Below, piece after piece: positions 41,801 through 50,800 of a stretch of DNA of 64,000 bases. How positions within the stretch are numbered: the stretch's first letter is position 1; every line of letters starts with the position of its first letter. The stretch spans positions 27,455,666 through 27,519,665 of the forward strand of contig NC_092579.1 in the NCBI RefSeq assembly GCF_037975245.1. The letters run 5' to 3'. Under the pieces are notes generated by a model. That model was not told where the DNA came from and did not search any database. It saw only the letters and a program-made list of their open reading frames with translations. The DNA is from Apostichopus japonicus (lineage: Eukaryota; Echinodermata; Holothuroidea; Aspidochirotida; Stichopodidae). A program made the translations under genes and the position numbers.

Positions 41801-44800
41801 TTGTTTTAAGGTCTATTGACAGTTCAACCACTTTGGTGGGGAAAAAAGCCCTCAATGCTTTAATTGGTAACTTCTAAAACAAAATCAATCAAGATGGCAT
41901 TGAGATATTAATTGCATTGATAGTCATTTTTAAGTGATTGACTAAACTATCAAAAGATAAAGTTTGTCACAGTAGTTGATGTCTGTGAAATTGTTCCCCT
42001 TTCCCCTAAAGTATTTCCCTCAAACCCTCCTTGAGGACCCTGATATTACACGATAACCCTGTCAGGCAGATAGCCCTTAAATTTGCGCACATTGACACAA
42101 TTTTGATGAAATGACAAAAAAAGAAGGGGAAAAAAAAGAAATGAAAGGGATAAAAAAGTAAAGAAGAAAAACATACGTACCTCAGAAGAATTTTGTTTGT
42201 AGTTGACAGCTGTTCAAAGAGGAACTCCGCCAAATCCGCATCCAATAATTTCTCGGCGAGTTCTGTCAGGTTCTGACTATTGGACAATGTTTGACCAATG
42301 ATCTGCACTGCACTGATCTGAAGATTGGGCTTTCTGGTGTGAAGGATCTTATAAATGAAGAAAAATGGGTGAAACATCATTTTATATAATAAACAGAATA
42401 CAAGGTCAGAAAGGTATGGGGCCCTTTTAGGGAAGACTACTTTAAGGCAAAATATGAAATTTAGAATCTGTGTTATATTTACCCGAATCAAAGCCCCTCC
42501 ACCTCCCTTGCCCTTGTTACCAGCTGGGGGAGGGGTGATGGTTGGGGGTTAGGAATAGATATTAATATTGCATCTCTCCAATTTTAGACAAGAAGTTGTA
42601 AGCAAATCCAAAGTTCAGCCGCTAAAGTTTTGACATCATTACTTATGTAGATACACAGATGTTATTTACCTCATTCCAACCTTTACCAAACTCCTTGTTG
42701 CACCTCTGGCAACAATCCAATACCCCTCCTCCCCCCTCATGCCTTCCATCACCATGATGTAAAATACAATAAAGAGGAATTAATTAACCATCATTTACCT
42801 CATGGTACTTATACATTATTTTCATATTCATACAATTTTACTGATTGATTTTATCAAAAGTTTAATGATGTCCATCTGGTTTGGATGAACTTCAGCTACA
42901 TATGCTGAATTTCACTTTCAAGAAAGACTTGTCCACTTTTTGTATCAACTTGTCTGGAATAAAAGGGGAAAAACCCTGCCTTATGAGATTTTCTACCATT
43001 TACAAGATTAATATCAACATTAATATATTTATATTAAACAGTCAAATACATCTAACATATGTCACAGTGGTTAACAGTTTTGTATAAAGTGTAGAAGCTA
43101 TAACAAAGAGCCTTCTCTTTTTATACAGATAGTTCACATTATGCAGCATCTCCCAGGATCATAATACATTATGACAAACTAAGCCATAAATCACAGTGTT
43201 ACGTGATACTGCCATACATCTCATCTCTATCATCAAACCAGGCCTAGCTCATATGTTGTAATACAGAGCTCTGTCTGGAATATCTTACCGTATTAAACCT
43301 TCTGATAGCAAAGAACTCCTTCACAACAGCCATAGCTGATATTTCTTTAGGCATAGCTTAAAGAGCATGTTGTTGTGTTGACCGTGGTATTCTTCGACAA
43401 CATACAGGCATATAGGAACTAAAATCCCACAATAACAATGTAGGAAGTTCATTTACATATTATTATAATAATAATGATCATAATAATAGTAATAATAATA
43501 GAAACAATAATAATAATGTTAAGTGTGATGATGATGATGATGATGATTATGATGATAATGATAATAATAATCCACTTTTCAATTAGTTTGACTAATTAAA
43601 TTGTGCTGGAAACAACCATACAAATAACAAGGCTGCATCTTGAACTTGTGATACAGCATGGAAGATAGTGATAACTGGTGCAGTATTACCATAATGGTTG
43701 GGAGGAGGGGAAATGTGGGGGGAAACTTACCCACAGCTTGTATATATAAAGGTGGAATATTGTTAAGTAAAGTTATGAATGGAAATGAAAGATTTGCTTT
43801 CATAAAAGTAAGGGGATATACTTTAAACAGGGGGTTGGAAAAATGCTTTGCAGAAGTTGACACATTCTTTAGCATATATGGGTCCAATATTAATGATGTT
43901 TATAGTTTGAATTATTGAGTGACCAAATGTAACACTTGCTGAATCTGCAGTGCAAGCTTTTTCCTATTGTATTGCTCTACAGTGTCAAATAAAATGTATA
44001 TTTGGATCTTTTATCTCGTCTAGTTCGATACATCATGTAATGGTAACATACTCCACCAAAAATAGCGCATACTAAAACAAAATCTGTTACTTTAGTCGAG
44101 ATAAAACTTTCGAGAAGAAGCAATTAGGCAAATTTATTGACGGTTATTCAAGTGTTTGTGATTATTACATTGTTTCAGTACAAGATACCACAACTTCAAC
44201 TCAGCATGTAGCTTTTAATAATTGGTATACATTGTTACCTCTGTGAGTTTCATATGAAAACAATAACATTGCGTGATTTATGCACAGACCGGAAATATTC
44301 AAAGCACATGATTATTCCAGAATTAACAAGTCTGGTGCCATCAGTCGCACACTTCTTCCACCTGCGATGCCTAATTAACCAGTTTTACCACCTAATTGCT
44401 ATTTGTAGTTCCTTGTTGATATCTTAAATGGTACTACATAACACAATCTCATTAAAGGTATGCAACTTCTAGCAGATGCTATGAACTTTGTTTATCGGGT
44501 TGGTTACATTGTATGCAATCGCTGATGTATGATTTATAACCATTTCAAAATATAACGACAGAGAGCATTGATCAGCGTGTCTGTGTGTGTGATTGTATGT
44601 ATGCCGTGAACAGAAATATACGCCAGCTTGTTTCTCTCCGTTCGGATAGTTCTAGTCTACTGAACTCATGGATATTAGATATTACCATCAAACATTCACA
44701 GAGAAGATATCACTCTTCTGTTAATAGAGAGCTATGAAGCTGAAACCTTGGATATGTGGTAGAGCAGTTACCATAACCCATGTGTGTTGATATACCCATG

Positions 44801-47800
44801 TATTAATAGTAATTAGTTGCACTGTTATTCATTTCAATGGGTAAACACTGGGAATGACTACTTTCAATGAGGTATTCAAGGTCATCAGTATTGACTTCAG
44901 ATATGCTAGAAAGTCAAATAATGGTCACTCGTGGTCCAACTTCATCAAGCATTCTCTGCCACCCTTGAAGTATTTCGCTTGCTGATACATTGGACTATAT
45001 ATAATATACTACTATATATGATATACTACTATATATAATATACTACTATATATTATATACTACTATATATAATATACTACTATATATGATATACTACTAT
45101 ATATGATATACTACTATATATTATATACTACTATATATAATATACTACTATATATGATATACTACTATATATGATATACTACTATATATAATATACTTCT
45201 ATATATAATATACTACTATATATAATATACTTCTATATATAATATACTTCTATATATAATATACTACTATATATAATGTAGTACAATATATAATATAATA
45301 CTCCAGAATTATTTGGAGATTAAGAACCTCCAGCAAAGTCCTTTTTCAAATTTTAAGCAAACTTGATAAGCATGATAAATTTTGGTGCCAATACTTATGA
45401 CCTTCAACAAGATTGTAATGAAAGGATGTTGCAGTTCGGTAAAATGGACATGATACCTACGTATTCTCAGCCGGAGTATTACCCTGACATGCTAACACAT
45501 CCACATGCAGAGAATAACCACTGAACACCACCACACTTTATAAAAGGTCATCAGTATTGGCCCCAAATATTGGCACCCTAAAAGTTGCTTGGGTTTCCCC
45601 AAAAGAACTTGATTCTGAATCTTCTATTGTCTCTCAGATCTCACAGAGAAATTTAAAAGAGACAATTCAAATTTTCAGCGTGGATAGCTAAGTTAGGAGT
45701 GGCAGTAATATACTTTTAAGGGTACACTGTTATTTTTCTGGCTGATAAAGTAAACAGCAGTTAAGAATATAACTATGTAACATTAATATCACTCTAGAAT
45801 CCGGGAACCCTTGTCCGCGCATTTCACATGCAGGAAGTGATCAATACATTTTATGTTGAATTTTATTTTCTCCATATTTGACAGTTTGGTAGTTAACCAT
45901 GACATCATACCTTCTTTACGACAGCAGGCAACGTGTGTTGGCTGACAGAGAAAGCTGCCGGCATAATGACTCCAACGTACTCTGGGACTTCTGAAAAAGT
46001 CTTCAGTAATCCTGGAGGAGGTATGAATGAAAGTTAAGGGCATGCTGAACTGTATAATCTAGTCAATCGTTTGATTTCGATGGTCCTTAAAGACATAAGT
46101 ACATTATATTTCATCTCCTGTACACATACTTGTGGGAAAAAGCTACTACACACGGCACGATCAAACGTCTAAGGGATGAAAAGAGCAACAACAAGAGGAT
46201 GTTCACTTAAAGGCACAAGTAAAATGATAAGTAAAAACGTCTTGCAATTTTTATTTTAAAAAAATCGCAAAGATGTTCACTTCCATGCTTGTGGGTTGAT
46301 GGCAGTTCCATAGAGTTGACGGCTCAGAATTTCCGATTGATTTCAACCCGTAAAACAACAGTAAATCTATGTGGGCTTCATGAAAATGATCACTTTTTTC
46401 TTCTCGATCTGAGTACAACATTACATTTCGATCTACTCGCAGCCATAACCAATTAATTCAGATTGTTAACGGTCTAGGAAAAGAAAGAGAAATCAGCAAA
46501 TGTGCAAAAATTTAGACCACTATACAAGTATGAAAGATTATGAATGAAGAACTTGACCAGATGTAGAATTCATATAACCGGGCCAGTGGCAGAGCGTCCA
46601 TACAGTCAGGGGGGCAGATGCCCCCCCTGACGGACTCAAATGAACTGCTGGCGCCCTTTTCAGCTTTTTAACACTTTTTACTTATTAGCGATTATTGACT
46701 TTTTTATTGCGCTCTCAAATACCTATTGACATTTGTCACATTTTATTGGTGTAATTTTCTGACAAAATGGCGATGACACCTATTTATTCTTTGTTTATCT
46801 GCAAATTAGCAAGGCCCGGAAAGGGTAATTTCCAGCGATCTAGGGAGTATCTTTACTCAAAAATTTTCTGTACGCTCCGCACCAACCTGTGGTGGCGCTC
46901 CGCTTAGATAGTGTCAAAAGCGCCCCTACAGACCATTCTCGCCCCCCTGACAACACCCTAGCTCCGCCACTGCCTCTGACCAATACCCCTAGCTCCGCCA
47001 CTGACCGGGGCAGGAATTACATGGAAAACTTACCCACAGCACTCTCTATGACATTATGATGTTGAGTAGAAGTTATAACAGCGAAGAGTCTTCTGCAAAT
47101 CTCTTCTATACAATTCGTTGGCATCGTACCAGTAGTGGAAGACTTGAACAAACTGTTCAGTAACGATAGGACTGAACATACCACAGCACCGTCAGTCGAG
47201 GAGAGTGCTTGAACTGCAAAGTCCATTAAACCCCCTATCAGTCGGAAATTATTAAAGAAGAGATTTCATCACAAAACATTGTTTTTCAACATTTTTGTGA
47301 GAATTGTGGAAAAAAAATTGAAATTCATTTTAAAGCAGCATTTTGTGTCCTTTTCTATGGTTTTTTTCAACCTCACTGATTCCTCGATGCCATTACCACA
47401 TACATAACTAGCATATCTTTTCAAATCTTACTTCAAATGGTGGCATAAAAGTCGAAACATTTACAACTTTTAACTTTGTTTCTCTCGAAGATATTTTCCG
47501 TTGGGATCCAAATAAACCTTTCCCATAATATGAATATTTAACTTTGATAGTTTAGTAGCCAATTAATGCTTTTGGCAGGGAAAAAACTTGGCTAATATCT
47601 TAGTTTGCTGTTTTGTGATTGATATGTAAAAAACTTGATGGACTTGTCAAGAAAGTGGAAAACGGCGCAAAATGCTGCTTTAAAGGCAGTTTAAATTCAA
47701 AATTGTTGTACTGTTTGCTAAGAGAAGGCCTATTCTGATATTCAGTTATAGAGACACTGTAATACAGTACTAAACAAGCTATGATCAGGTGGTACATATG

Positions 47801-50800
47801 ATATTTATTATAATAAAGAATATCATAAAGAATTATCATAAATAAGAAAATTATTATAAAGAATAAGATAAGGAAGTGTATCTGAAGCAGAAATTTTCAA
47901 GCAAGGATTTATGGCTGTGATATGGCTATGAATCACACAGGCTTTAAGACAAGCCCTTCTGTATTTTCTGAGGACATGATGCTTCACAGGGAAAATTGCA
48001 AGCCAATCTGGCTGTAATTTATGCAAAACCCTATCTTTACAAAAAAAAGCAAACCAAGACTTAAAACAAGTATGCAAATATCTCCTCCTCACCCCTTCCC
48101 GCCCCTCTCAACCCCTCCTTTTGCCACTGAAGTTTTCTGTTTCTTGTTGAGTTTGGAAATGATTGTTTTAATACCTTCACTTTCCAGTAAAGTTTCAGTT
48201 AAAGAAGGAATGGAATCGAGGAGTCTGTTTATTAGGGATAGGACTGAGAGACACTCCCCAGGCTCACTACTACGCAGGATCTGAAATCAGAGAAAACATA
48301 ATTATAATTAATCTCTATGGTCAAATATAAATTGATAGAGAAAATTCTTGTGTTAACGTAAGGTTACATTGTATCCTAAATTGTATCGTAACTTTGCAAA
48401 CCTTTCCTTAAATCCTTTCTAAACCTTTCTTTCTGCTTGAGTTGATCACTAACATTTGGTGCAATTTTGGTGGACAAGTAAACCGTTTTTATTTTATGGA
48501 GGGGGGGGGAGGTTCCTTTTTTTTCTTCGAGGCTCAATTTTGGCACCTTGAAACAGTAACAAAATGAAGTTTTAAGAGTGATATGGGAGAAAATAGCATT
48601 AAATAAGCTGGAACATGTCTTGTTCATGGTTAAATGAGAACCCTTTAAGTTTATGATTTAAGGACAGTAATCATACTCGTGGTGATAATATTCAGAACAT
48701 TTAATCACATATTAATCTGAGGCAGCAGCAATAAACAGACAACTATAGATATATGATCCAACAGTTAATCATATTTATCAATATTAGCTTGATGTATTCT
48801 CTCCCTTGTGGAAAGGAGGCTATAGAAACAAGGTCGGCACTAATTACAACTTGTGACGAAACAAGGATACGGTTGAAAATGTTCATATTTATTCATATTA
48901 TTATGTATTCATATTTATTACAACCATTCAATCATAAAAACTCACTTTCTTTAAATCAATAGTTTTCATTGAATTTGCTATAAATCTGATGGTACTCTAC
49001 AATAAATGGAAAAGGTACTTTGAAATTTGAAAACATTATTTGCTACTTTTGTTCACAAAAGGAACTGTGCACTAAAATATCCCAGTTAAGTAATTTTAGC
49101 CATCTAGATCACTGGGGGAATTTGGGAATAGTAAACGATCTAATTATGAAATTTAATTACTATCCATATCACTGTCTCACTGCATACCAAGTTTGTAAAA
49201 TAATTTATAAACAGCTACAAAATAAATGAAGACTTTGGGGATTTTGGGATTCTGAAAACAGCTAGATTCATGGTCAAAGTGAAGACTTTAGCCGAAATGA
49301 GTTCTCTCTTGACTTGATTGATTGCTGACTAACGGTCAATGTCTGTACCAAGCAAACACCTACAGTATATACATAATCACTAACATCACACCTTGACACT
49401 GTGAAGGAGAGAGGAAAGAGCATGGTATAGTTTTATCAGTGTGTGGGTTGACTAATCAGAGAGACAATCAGGAAGGTATCTGGGTATTATGTAATGTTTA
49501 CTAGGTCAACAAACCTTAGGAATGAGAATGATTATCATACAAAGAGAAGAAGAAGGAGAATTTTGCCTTTGGTCAACGATGACATGCGGTATTAAAGTCT
49601 GTCATTATATACCATGTACTATGTAGATAGATTCTGTACATCTGGCACACGGTAAATTTCAATAGTAAAAGATTAACATGTGAGGGCAACTTCATCACAT
49701 TCCAAAATTATGAATCGGGCATTGGCTTAAGCATGGCGAGGTATTTCCTTTCAAAACATACACTTGCAACACACTTTCAGATCCTGAATATGGTTGTTGT
49801 AATTTCTTAGGTATAACCAGGAGATAATTGTCAGTTGTTGTCATGTGTGCAGTGGTTTAACACTTCTAGTATGATTCTATCAATCTGTAAACAAGCCATG
49901 ACCCAAAGTGAAGAGGTTATATGCATGTTTAACAGTGAATGCCACAACTCCTTCAAAAGGTGTGAAAAGGTTTCTACAAGCTAATTTAATTTAAAAATTA
50001 TGGCACATCCTCAAAGATGAAGGCAAAACACATGATTTACAGATTGAAGAAACTGCCAGTACTTACAGTAAAAAGTACTAGAAAATAGGAGTGGGGGGAT
50101 GCAAGTGTGCTGACTTTGCAAGGGGGGGGGGTGTACCTCCTTTTTGAGTTAGTCTGGAACTGTAACAAGCCATGACAATATCACTAGGCATTGACACCCA
50201 ACCATTTCTATGTGCTGGTCGGATGGGAGGGGAAGGTGAAAGGGAGGCAGTGGTTTTACTGCAGATTTCATAGGAAGCATCACAGCATGAGTTGCAATCA
50301 CACATAGAAGCATAATCATCAATGGCAATAGCAAAGAATGCTACAATTATGTCAGTGAAAGCTTTGTAGTGAAGATACTTTTATCGTATTCTGTTTGAGT
50401 ATCATAATCGATCACTTATATTTCCAATTCCCATGCTGCAGTGTAAAGTGTGCAGTGTAAATATATCATCAAGCCATCTAGATAACTAATTCAGCTCCCT
50501 ATGTGTTCCCTCGTGATAGTAAAAGCCACCAGCAAACAAATAAACAAGCTCTATTATTTCGATACCTACTCACTTTGGTTAAGATCTTTTGCAGCAATCC
50601 ATAAACCAGATCATCTGACTGAAGTTGACAGCACACCTGTAACAAAACTTCAAAATTCTTGGAATGGGATATCATTTTTTCTAAATTGTAATTATATTAT
50701 TTAATATGATATGTGATTCAAATTTATTAATGGAGAAAGCCACTACCGAGACCATACTGATCTCAGCGGCCTAAAATCACAACCCTGGGTTTCAATGCTC

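Noticed and set aside
43579-43918. Overlapping 102- and 86-codon frames on opposite strands
   Set aside because: They mirror each other and have no phase link to exons 6 or 7.
45789-46043. 84-codon minus-strand open frame
   Set aside because: The real exon 6 uses a different frame, whose phases fit exon 5 and whose splice sites are good.
50735-50790. 24-bp micro-exon bridging exons 2 and 3
   Set aside because: Its length and open frame do not correct the phase mismatch and the acceptor is weak.
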